From NCBI GenBank assembly GCA_947502405.1, contig CANMZT010000021.1:1-44995 (forward strand): DNA of 44,995 nt. The letters are read 5' to 3'. Shown here piece by piece: positions 32,853 through 39,767 of this stretch. The stretch comes from an uncultured Algibacter sp. (GTDB lineage: Bacteria > Bacteroidota > Bacteroidia > Flavobacteriales > Flavobacteriaceae). How positions within the stretch are numbered: the first letter of the stretch is position 1; each line of letters begins with the position of its first letter. The notes under the pieces are model-generated. The model had not been told where the DNA came from. It worked only from the letters and a program-made list of their open reading frames with translations, and did not search any database. Position numbers and translations under genes: made by a program.

Positions 32853-34901
32853 TTATTTCACAAGCCTCAATTGAGCAGAAATTTTATCATCAATCAATTC
32901 CGCATACTCTTGCTCGAATTTGGTCTTAACTGACTTGTCCTTTATGTTCAACTTATTAGATAAATAGCCTAACTTTCTATTATTCTGTTCAATTAATTCC
33001 GACCATTCCATTACATAAACTTCGATATTCTTTTCTGTTTTTTTCTCATACAGAAATGGATTGTCAGGATAAGTTTCTCTTCTCGATTTTGTTTGAGATT
33101 TAGCAAACTTTGTGAGTTTAGATGAAATCAAAACTAGTTTATACTTTACTTTTTCATTTGGTAATGCTGAATGTTGTTCGATAGTAAATGCGTATCGATT
33201 TATTTGATTCAGTTCTTTTTCGCTTATAGCACACTTTGGTGCTTTAAGTTCTACTACCATTATTTCTCTAACACCAGAATCTGTTATTTTTTCATTAAAG
33301 AAAAATAGGTCTGTAATGTCATTAAGTCCATCATTATCAACTTCAATCAAATTCTTATCTTCTTCGGTTGGTTCGTAATCGAAATATTTATCTCTTAATT
33401 CAGTCAAAATATTCCCAACCTTTTTGTCCGACCACAATTTGGGTGTTCCGTTATAGTTTTCTCCAAATAACCATAATTCATCCTCAACAATTTTGTGAAG
33501 TTGGCTACGCTCTTTTAAATGTTTTGAAATATCTCCATAAGTCAATTCGTGAAGAAAGTCCAAAAATTCTGTTTTATCAGCAACAATACTTGCAAATTGG
33601 ACAACATTTTCTAAATCTGTTTTTTCTAAAAGATGATGAAATTTCTCTAGGCTTTCGTCAGACAATTTTAGGACTTTATCAAAAATATATTCGATATTTC
33701 CATTACCAATTGCTTTATCTAATAAAGGATAAAGGAAGTTCCTGATTTTATCATCTTTTTGAATAAGCTGATGTTCGTCTTCTAGAAGATAAGCTACTTT
33801 CTTAAATAAAACTTCTTGTGATTTTGAAGCAGGATGTTCATTGTTTTGATATGGATAAAATCTATCTTTTTCAAGATTTGTAAGAAACTTTTCAAATCGT
33901 TTATTTTTTGCTTTAAAGAAATTGTTTATTGTTTCTTTAATAGTGCTTTTGATGTTTTTTATTTCTACTTCTCCAAGTGTTTCTAAATCTAGATTTCGAA
34001 ATAAATCTGTGTTTAACAATGGTGATTCAATGTAAATAAACCAAGTTCCTAAATCTGCTGTGTACCAATCTGAAGAATAAGTATATTCGTGAGCTACACT
34101 TTTTAATCCAGCATTATCTGTTTGGAAAAAGACTTTAACTTTATTTAGTGATGATTTGATATTATAGAAGTAAAAGTTTAGTTGATGACTTTCTCCTTTT
34201 TTATCTAGATAGTCAACAGTTTTCTTTGTTGGTGTGCCAATTAAAAAATGCTCTCTTTTAATCTCTTTTCCATTAATTACAAAACTAACTTTGTTATGAA
34301 ATACTTCATAAGGATAATGTTCGAAAATTGCTTGGTCAATTTTATCTTCTAGGAAGTTTTCGTGAAGCTTATTTTTCTTTGCTAGTTTTTCCTGTTTATT
34401 ATGATGAAGTTGTTCAATGACAACTTTATAAAAAGGATTTTGTTTCTCTTTGAGGTATTCAAAATCAACTTTGAATTCGGTTTCTTCTAGTTGGGCATTA
34501 TTGAAATCGGTTGTGTCTATGCTAAACTTTGTTTTTGAAAATTCTTTTTTCTCTTTATCAAAACCAATTGTTTCAATATGCATTAACTCTCCAATCTGTA
34601 ATGAACTAAACCTACCTATTCCTTGTCCTTTTTGTTTAACAGTAGTTCCAATTTCCAGTATTCTTTTGTCAAACTCATTGAATGGAACTCCAAATCCATC
34701 ATCTATAATTTCAATGCTTTTGATTGGCGATTTTATATCAGCTTGATTGACATATTCAATATTTATTTCAATTCTTTTCGAATCAGCCTGAATTGAATTA
34801 TTTATTAATTCTCTAAATGCCTGAAAAGTATCTCTGTACTTTGTTAAAAGGTCTTTTATTACCCTTGTATTAGTAGTTATTTTCTTTGTAGTCGATTTCA
34901 T
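32853..34901 (-). CDS. GHKL (Hsp90/MORC-like) ATPase fused to a putative PD-(D/E)XK nuclease-like domain
   Basis: A 682-residue protein from the ATG at 34901; an upstream in-frame ATG at 34943 would run through the inverted repeat and is unlikely. The N-terminal GHKL ATPase has the Mg/ATP box E31-xx-N34-N35 (RELINNSIQAD), D67-D68-G69-x-G71 (IIDDGFGV) and the lid G92-QGIG-96. A middle region (about 200-450) is helical/transducer-like. Near 464-555 the pattern HKIVEDELWLFGENY, then D531 (ITDLFFF) and E551-L-K553 (MVVELKAPK), resembles Shedu-like (DUF4263) PD-(D/E)XK nucleases; this is the less certain part. Family logic suggests ATP-driven control of DNA or RNA cleavage, as in antiphage or conflict systems. 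It is flanked by inverted repeats and repeats, between rnpB and dnaX, with no partner gene. Confidence 0.75.
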   Translation of the reverse strand: MKSTTKKITTNTRVIKDLLTKYRDTFQAFRELINNSIQADSKRIEINIEYVNQADIKSPIKSIEIIDDGFGVPFNEFDKRILEIGTTVKQKGQGIGRFSSLQIGELMHIETIGFDKEKKEFSKTKFSIDTTDFNNAQLEETEFKVDFEYLKEKQNPFYKVVIEQLHHNKQEKLAKKNKLHENFLEDKIDQAIFEHYPYEVFHNKVSFVINGKEIKREHFLIGTPTKKTVDYLDKKGESHQLNFYFYNIKSSLNKVKVFFQTDNAGLKSVAHEYTYSSDWYTADLGTWFIYIESPLLNTDLFRNLDLETLGEVEIKNIKSTIKETINNFFKAKNKRFEKFLTNLEKDRFYPYQNNEHPASKSQEVLFKKVAYLLEDEHQLIQKDDKIRNFLYPLLDKAIGNGNIEYIFDKVLKLSDESLEKFHHLLEKTDLENVVQFASIVADKTEFLDFLHELTYGDISKHLKERSQLHKIVEDELWLFGENYNGTPKLWSDKKVGNILTELRDKYFDYEPTEEDKNLIEVDNDGLNDITDLFFFNEKITDSGVREIMVVELKAPKCAISEKELNQINRYAFTIEQHSALPNEKVKYKLVLISSKLTKFAKSQTKSRRETYPDNPFLYEKKTEKNIEVYVMEWSELIEQNNRKLGYLSNKLNIKDKSVKTKFEQEYAELIDDKISAQLRLVK

Positions 34902-34906
34902 TCTTC

Positions 34907-34919
34907 GTATGTTGGGTAA
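34907..34919. repeat. Right 13-bp inverted repeat of the GHKL gene cassette
   Basis: GTATGTTGGGTAA, the inverted partner of 32840-32852 with one mismatch, only 5 bp from the GHKL gene's start codon. Its position means the leader of the gene lies outside the repeat pair. Confidence 0.65.
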
Positions 34920-34942
34920 TGTATAGATAAGTTTGCGTTTCA

Positions 34943-34963
34943 ATACTGAATCAAGTTCAGCAC
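34943..34963. repeat. Dispersed palindrome, CTGAATCAAGTTCAG (copy 2)
   Basis: The exact reverse complement is GTGCTGAACTTGATTCAGTA(T), differing from the copy at 85-105 by one base. It lies within the leader region of the GHKL gene and could fold in its mRNA. Confidence 0.6.
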
Positions 34964-35106
34964 AAGTGAAACTTATCGGTTGTTAAGCGAATTTATCATT
35001 TTTTTCTCACAAAATCAAGTAATTTAGCCATCCTTATTAGTTTAATTTTTGTTAATAACTCCTATTAATTTTAAGCTTCAAAATTCATAATTCAAAACTG
35101 AATTTT

Positions 35107-35114
35107 TAACTTTG
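35107..35114 (+). promoter_or_regulatory. Candidate -7 box of dnaX
   Basis: TAACTTTG matches TAnnTTTG and lies 51 bp before the TTG start of dnaX, just upstream of the palindrome. No -33 element is visible. Confidence 0.35.
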
Positions 35115-35128
35115 TTATCTGTTCAATT

Positions 35129-35161
35129 AGCATCATCATGAGATGCTGAACTAAATTCAGC
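35129..35161. repeat. Palindrome copy 3 abutting the dnaX start
   Basis: GCTGAACTAAATTCAGC (35145-35161) belongs to the same palindrome family, and AGCATC/GATGCT (35129-35134 and 35142-35147) forms an overlapping stem. It ends 4 bp before the dnaX start codon, so the 5' mRNA would fold directly at the initiation site. Confidence 0.6.
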
Positions 35162-35165
35162 AAAA

Positions 35166-36899
35166 TTGGAACACTTTGTAGTATCGGCTAGAAAATACCG
35201 TCCTCAAACGTTTAAAGACGTTGTGGGACAGCAGGCCATTACAAATACCTTACTAAATGCCATTGAAAATAATCATTTAGCACAAGCGTTACTATTTACT
35301 GGCCCGCGTGGTGTTGGTAAAACTACATGTGCGCGTATTTTAGCAAAAATGATTAACAGCGATGGTACAGAAGCTGGTGATGAAGATTTTGCATTTAATA
35401 TCTTCGAACTCGATGCCGCTTCAAACAACTCTGTTGATGATATTAGGAGTTTAACAGACCAAGTTAGAATCCCACCACAAGTTGGTAAATACAAAGTATA
35501 TATTATAGATGAGGTGCACATGCTCTCTCAAGCAGCATTTAATGCGTTTCTTAAAACCTTAGAAGAGCCACCAAAACACTGTATATTTATTTTAGCAACC
35601 ACAGAGAAGCATAAAATAATCCCAACGATTTTATCGCGTTGTCAAATCTTCGATTTTAAACGTATTACTGTTAAAGATGCTAAAGAGTATTTAAAATATA
35701 TAGCCGAAGAGCAAGGTATAACAGCCGAAGATGATGCCTTACACATTATCGCTCAAAAAGCAGATGGTGCCATGCGTGACGCCCTTTCTATTTTTGACCG
35801 TGTGGTTAGTTTTTCAGGCAAAAACCTAACCAGACAAGCCGTTACTGAAAATTTAAATGTACTTGATTACGAAACCTATTTTACAAGCACAGATTTAATT
35901 TTAGAAAATAAAATACCAGAATTGTTATTGCAATTCAACAATACACTTTCAAAAGGTTTTGATGGTCATCATTTTATTGCAGGTTTAGCATCTCATTTTA
36001 GAGATTTGCTAGTCAGTAAAACCCAGGAAACCATCGAGCTCCTAGAAGTTGGAGAACAAACCAAAGCCAAATATTTAGAGCAATCAAAAAAAGCCTCCCA
36101 CGAGTTCCTCATGCAAGGTATCAATCTTGCTAACGATTGCGACCTCAAATACAAAACAAGCAAAAATCAACGCTTACTTGTTGAATTATGCCTTATGCAA
36201 CTTGCCTCTATCACTCATGATGGAGAAAAAAAAAATAGCAAACATTACATAATTCCAGCATCTTATTTCAGGAAAAAGGGCATTACTCCTATTCCTGTTA
36301 ATATTCCTGCTAAAACTGAAAACGCTACCACTTCCGCGGAAGCGAAAACAGAAATACCAGAACCTGTAAAAGAGGTAGCAGAAGTTGCTGAAAAGTTCCA
36401 AGTTACAGAACCACCAAAAATTGTTCTAAAACAAGAATCTAAACGTACCTCTGGTTTGTCTTTAAAGAGCTTAAAGGCAAAAAAAGAGCATGAGATTAAA
36501 CAAATGGAAGTCGTTATAAATGAAGACGACCTTCCAAAAGAATCCTTTACTGAAGCAGAGTTTATTAAAGTTTGGAATAATTATATAGAAAAGCTAACCA
36601 AAGATGGTAAGCATAACCTTGCCTCTATATTATCTATTGATGTCCCGAAAATCAAGGATACTGTAGCACATTTAGAATTCCCAAATGCCACAAATAAAGT
36701 TGAAGTTGAACGTCAACAGTATGACCTTTTAAGTTATATTAGAAAAACTTTAAACAACTTTGATATCAGTTTATCTATTACTGTAAACGAGGTTATGGAA
36801 AAAAAATATGCCTATACAACTGCTGAGAAATTTGAAAAATTAAAGGAGAAAAACCCTAATATTGATATGTTAAGAAAAACTTTTGATTTAGATGTTTAA
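35166..36899 (+). CDS. dnaX: DNA polymerase III subunit tau/gamma (TTG start)
   Basis: Clamp-loader subunit of DNA polymerase III, 577 residues. The AAA+ domain (1-~240) has Walker A GPRGVGKT at 46-53 and D115-E116-V-H118; SRC near 158 and the sensor loop follow. Where many DnaX proteins carry a four-cysteine zinc module, this one reads CARILAKMINSDGTEAGDEDF, so the zinc site is missing, as I believe is usual in flavobacteria. Residues 240-360 form the oligomerisation domain; the C-terminal part is a proline/glutamate-rich linker and a tau-like domain. The start is TTG: no in-frame ATG lies between it and an upstream stop at 35139, and MEHFVVSARKYRP is the normal N-terminus. It overlaps the lipoprotein gene by 8 bp. 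The GC-rich motif at 36331-36348 lies in its linker. Confidence 0.94.
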   Translation: MEHFVVSARKYRPQTFKDVVGQQAITNTLLNAIENNHLAQALLFTGPRGVGKTTCARILAKMINSDGTEAGDEDFAFNIFELDAASNNSVDDIRSLTDQVRIPPQVGKYKVYIIDEVHMLSQAAFNAFLKTLEEPPKHCIFILATTEKHKIIPTILSRCQIFDFKRITVKDAKEYLKYIAEEQGITAEDDALHIIAQKADGAMRDALSIFDRVVSFSGKNLTRQAVTENLNVLDYETYFTSTDLILENKIPELLLQFNNTLSKGFDGHHFIAGLASHFRDLLVSKTQETIELLEVGEQTKAKYLEQSKKASHEFLMQGINLANDCDLKYKTSKNQRLLVELCLMQLASITHDGEKKNSKHYIIPASYFRKKGITPIPVNIPAKTENATTSAEAKTEIPEPVKEVAEVAEKFQVTEPPKIVLKQESKRTSGLSLKSLKAKKEHEIKQMEVVINEDDLPKESFTEAEFIKVWNNYIEKLTKDGKHNLASILSIDVPKIKDTVAHLEFPNATNKVEVERQQYDLLSYIRKTLNNFDISLSITVNEVMEKKYAYTTAEKFEKLKEKNPNIDMLRKTFDLDV

Positions 36900-37467
36900 A
36901 ATATTATATAACAGCAAGTTACTGGTTTTAATTTTTGTATCTACCGTATCACTAATTAGTTGTGATGGTAGAGATAGAAAGTATAAGACCAATGCAGAAG
37001 TATTACAAGAAAACAATTTACTAAATAAGTTTAGTAAACAGATTAAATTTACACCAAATAACCCTGTAACTATTGATACTGACACTATTTTAAGTAATGG
37101 CTTTAATGTAAAAATTAATTACCGCTCTATTGAAAATAATGCTTTTTATGAAGTTTCAAAAAAGGAAAAGGATTCAATAATAAAAATGAACTACAAAAAC
37201 TTTGAAGCAGATATTATAGTTTTTAAAGATGATACACCAATAAATCAGACCACAATTAATAAATTACTATTTGCTGAGTTTGAAAGTGTTTCCTTTTGGA
37301 ATCGTGCCATTATGCAATATGTTTGGGTAGATCAAAACAAATCAAATGATGATGTTTTGTATTTAAACACCTCTTTTAACATTCCTGAGACTGAAACTTA
37401 TAAAGATTTTATTGTTACGATAGACAAAAATGGCTCTATTGGTATAGAGCAAAAAACTACTTGTTAA
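36892..37467 (+). CDS. Lipoprotein of unknown function
   Basis: A 191-residue probable lipoprotein. The N-terminus MFKILYNSKLLVLIFVSTVSLISC gives a lipobox with Cys24. The mature part is a mixed alpha-beta domain with regular VKINYRS, ADIIVFKDD and VLYLNTSFNIP strands; I recognise no family. Its start overlaps the dnaX end by 8 bp and its stop is 13 bp before miaE, so it lies in a dnaX-lipoprotein-miaE transcript. The operon tells nothing specific about its job. Confidence 0.7.
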   Translation: MFKILYNSKLLVLIFVSTVSLISCDGRDRKYKTNAEVLQENNLLNKFSKQIKFTPNNPVTIDTDTILSNGFNVKINYRSIENNAFYEVSKKEKDSIIKMNYKNFEADIIVFKDDTPINQTTINKLLFAEFESVSFWNRAIMQYVWVDQNKSNDDVLYLNTSFNIPETETYKDFIVTIDKNGSIGIEQKTTC

Positions 37468-37480
37468 ATATTATTTTGTT

Positions 37481-38062
37481 ATGCTAGGACTTAAACTACC
37501 AACTGACCCACGTTGGGTAAACATTGTAGAAAAGAATATTGAAGAAATATTAACCGATCATGTCTTTTGTGAGCAAAAAGCAACAAGTACAGCTATTTCC
37601 CTAATAGTTAGTTTTCCTGAATATACAGACCTTGTTCAAGAAATGGTGGCCTTAGTTAAAGAAGAAATTAGCCATTTTAAAATGGTTCATGATAAAATAC
37701 TAGAACGTGGTTGGACTTTAGGTAGAGACCGTAAAGACGAATATGTTATTGAATTGGTTAAGTTTTTCCCTAAAGGTGGCAGCAGAACCACTCAGTTAGT
37801 ACATCGTTTACTATACGCAGCATTAATAGAAGCAAGAAGTTGTGAACGCTTCAGGTTGCTTTCAGAAGAATTAGAAGATAAAGAACTTGCTGAATTTTAC
37901 AGAAACCTTATGGTAAGTGAAGCCAATCACTATACCATGTTTTTGGGCTTTGCTAGACAATATGGTAATAAAAAAGAAGTTGATACCAAATGGCAACAAC
38001 TTCTTGAATATGAGGCTGAAATAATGAGTAATTTAGGTACTAGTGAAACTATTCACGGTTAA
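37481..38062 (+). CDS. miaE: tRNA-(ms2io6A)-hydroxylase (MiaE)
   Basis: Non-haem diiron monooxygenase that hydroxylates the isopentenyl group of 2-methylthio-N6-isopentenyladenosine at tRNA position 37. The 193-residue protein matches MiaE in length and motifs: LPTDPRWVNIVEKNIEEILTDHVFCEQKA, VKEEISHFKMVHDKI (E-x-x-H), LLYAALIEARSCERFRLL and FYRNLMVSEANHYTMFL (second E-x-x-H), which supply the carboxylates and histidines of the diiron centre. The tRNA enzymes MiaA and MiaB are not in the window. It ends 4 bp inside the convergent outer-membrane protein gene. Confidence 0.92.
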   Translation: MLGLKLPTDPRWVNIVEKNIEEILTDHVFCEQKATSTAISLIVSFPEYTDLVQEMVALVKEEISHFKMVHDKILERGWTLGRDRKDEYVIELVKFFPKGGSRTTQLVHRLLYAALIEARSCERFRLLSEELEDKELAEFYRNLMVSEANHYTMFLGFARQYGNKKEVDTKWQQLLEYEAEIMSNLGTSETIHG

Positions 38063-38661
38063 AATTTATAACCAACACCTAGCTGAATATTCCTGTTTTT
38101 TGCTACAACTCCAGATACATCATCAAAAACGTTTCTTATACCGTAGTTATATCTAACATCTACAAAAAGAGCGTAGGTAATTTTATAATCTGCACCAATT
38201 ACTGCTGAATATGCTAGGTTTTTGATACCATCATCTTTTTTATGAACTTTAATTCCAATTTGTGGACCAATACCAGCATGGAATTTTTCACTAAATCGAA
38301 ATTTAAATAAAACAGGCATTTGAATATAGTCTAAATGCAAAGGCTCGATATTTGCACCTTCTGCTGAAAATTGAATTTCTGGCATCAATGAAAGTGTTCT
38401 TGATAACCCAATATTGGCAAAAAAACCAACATATAGACTATTTCTATGTTTGTTTTCAGCAATTGGTTGATCTTCAAAATCTAAATGAGAAATCGTGTAA
38501 CCACCTCTAACTCCATACTTAATTCCACTGGAAGCTGACCATTTTTCTTTTACCTTAGTAGTATCATTGGCTTTTTCTGAATCCATAAGACTTTTATTGT
38601 CTTGAGAAAATCCGTAAAATGAAAAACCAATTAGTACCGTTAATAGTAGTATTTTTTTCAT
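38059..38661 (-). CDS. Outer-membrane beta-barrel protein (PorT/OMP_b-brl type)
   Basis: A 200-residue outer-membrane protein: signal peptide MKKILLLTVLIGFSFYGFSQ, then a short polar segment (DNKSLMDSEKANDTTKVKEK) and about eight amphipathic strands alternating hydrophobic and polar residues (GIKYGVRGGYTISHLDF, SLYVGFFANIGLSR, PVLFKFRFSEKFHAGIGPQIGI, YALFVDVRYNYGI), ending in the aromatic IQLGVGYKF that is recognised by the BAM machinery. It fits the OMP beta-barrel family of Bacteroidetes, whose roles vary from gliding-associated to unknown. Monocistronic, with a 190-bp leader region facing ppx in which I see no other feature. Confidence 0.83.
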   Translation of the reverse strand: MKKILLLTVLIGFSFYGFSQDNKSLMDSEKANDTTKVKEKWSASSGIKYGVRGGYTISHLDFEDQPIAENKHRNSLYVGFFANIGLSRTLSLMPEIQFSAEGANIEPLHLDYIQMPVLFKFRFSEKFHAGIGPQIGIKVHKKDDGIKNLAYSAVIGADYKITYALFVDVRYNYGIRNVFDDVSGVVAKNRNIQLGVGYKF

Positions 38662-38851
38662 CTGTTTTTATTATTTAGTTAAATCTATCAGATGTAATTT
38701 GCCAAAATAAAGAAGTTACAAGAAGCAACACAAGTATATAGGCTTATTTCAATATTAATAGATTTGGGTTATTAATAATAGTGATTATGCGGGTACGAAT
38801 ATATATGATAAATTTAAAAAACTACAATTATACAAGTCAAAGTGCATAATT

Positions 38852-39757
38852 TTACTGTGTATTGCTAGAAACTGTATCATAATAGATACTTTTAATGATG
38901 CCGTCTGCAAGCCCTATTTTTGGAACATAAATGTTTTTAGCACCACTCCATTTCATTGCAGACAGGTAAATCCGCATTGCTGGAATAATAACATCTGCCC
39001 TATCTTGATTAAGTGATAATTCAGTTATACGTTCTTCATAAGAGTAAGTTTGAAGCGTATTATAATAAGAAGTCATGTAAAAATAAGAAAGGGGTTTCCC
39101 CATAGCTTTACCAGAAACTTTAAATATTTTATTAATGTTTCCACCAGAACCAATAACATCAATTTTATGATATCCCTTTGTGTTACCTCCTATCCATTCT
39201 TGTAATTCTTGCCATGTCTCTTTCTTTACCATATCATTCAAAAGCCTAACAGTTCCTATTTTAAAAGACCTTGACGCTCCATGATTACCTCTGTCTATAA
39301 TAGTAAATTCTGTACTTCCTCCTCCTACATCAACATATAAATAGGTTTTATTAGGGTCTATATATTTATTCAAGTCTGTAGCGGCTATAATGGCAGCTTC
39401 TTCCTCTCCACCTATAATATCAATGCTTATACCAGAATGCTTTAAAATGGAATCTACAACCTTACGTCCATTAGCTGATTCTCGCATTGCAGAAGTTGCA
39501 CAAGCCTTATATTTTACAACTTTATGAGACTTCATAAGGAGTTTAAAAGCTAACATAGTGTCTAACATGCGCTCAGTATTCTCTTTAGAGATTTCACCTT
39601 TTATAAAAACATCTGCACCAAGACGAATAGGAACACGAACCAAAGAGTTTTTTTTAAACTTTACAGGCACTCCCTTTTCTTCAATTATATTTGAAATTAG
39701 TAATCGTACCGCATTAGAACCAATATCTATAGCCGCATATTTTTTAATTGAAAGCAT
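38852..39757 (-). CDS. Exopolyphosphatase, Ppx/GppA family
   Basis: A 301-residue ASKHA-fold phosphatase that releases phosphate from the ends of polyphosphate or hydrolyses pppGpp. The phosphate-1 loop is AAIDIGSNAVRLLI at about 7-20, the phosphate-2 segment is YVDVGGGSTEFTI near 141-153, and VIGSGGNINKIFK lies near 201-213. The protein lacks the extra C-terminal HD domain of enterobacterial Ppx, giving the short form seen in Bacteroidetes. It lies 10 bp after ppk1 on the same strand, so making and breaking polyphosphate are encoded together. Ppx versus GppA cannot be decided by sequence alone. Confidence 0.9.
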   Translation of the reverse strand: MLSIKKYAAIDIGSNAVRLLISNIIEEKGVPVKFKKNSLVRVPIRLGADVFIKGEISKENTERMLDTMLAFKLLMKSHKVVKYKACATSAMRESANGRKVVDSILKHSGISIDIIGGEEEAAIIAATDLNKYIDPNKTYLYVDVGGGSTEFTIIDRGNHGASRSFKIGTVRLLNDMVKKETWQELQEWIGGNTKGYHKIDVIGSGGNINKIFKVSGKAMGKPLSYFYMTSYYNTLQTYSYEERITELSLNQDRADVIIPAMRIYLSAMKWSGAKNIYVPKIGLADGIIKSIYYDTVSSNTQ

Positions 39758-39767
39758 GCTTCGTTTT

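Noticed and set aside
32840-34919. Integron cassette with attC site
   Set aside because: RYYYAAC- and GTTRRRY-like boxes are present, but in the opposite order around the gene and without integrase or attI; kept only as inverted repeats.
35166-36899. Programmed frameshift in dnaX giving a gamma form
   Set aside because: I saw an A-run at 36226-36235, but no clear slippery site with a supporting stem at the expected position; not claimed.
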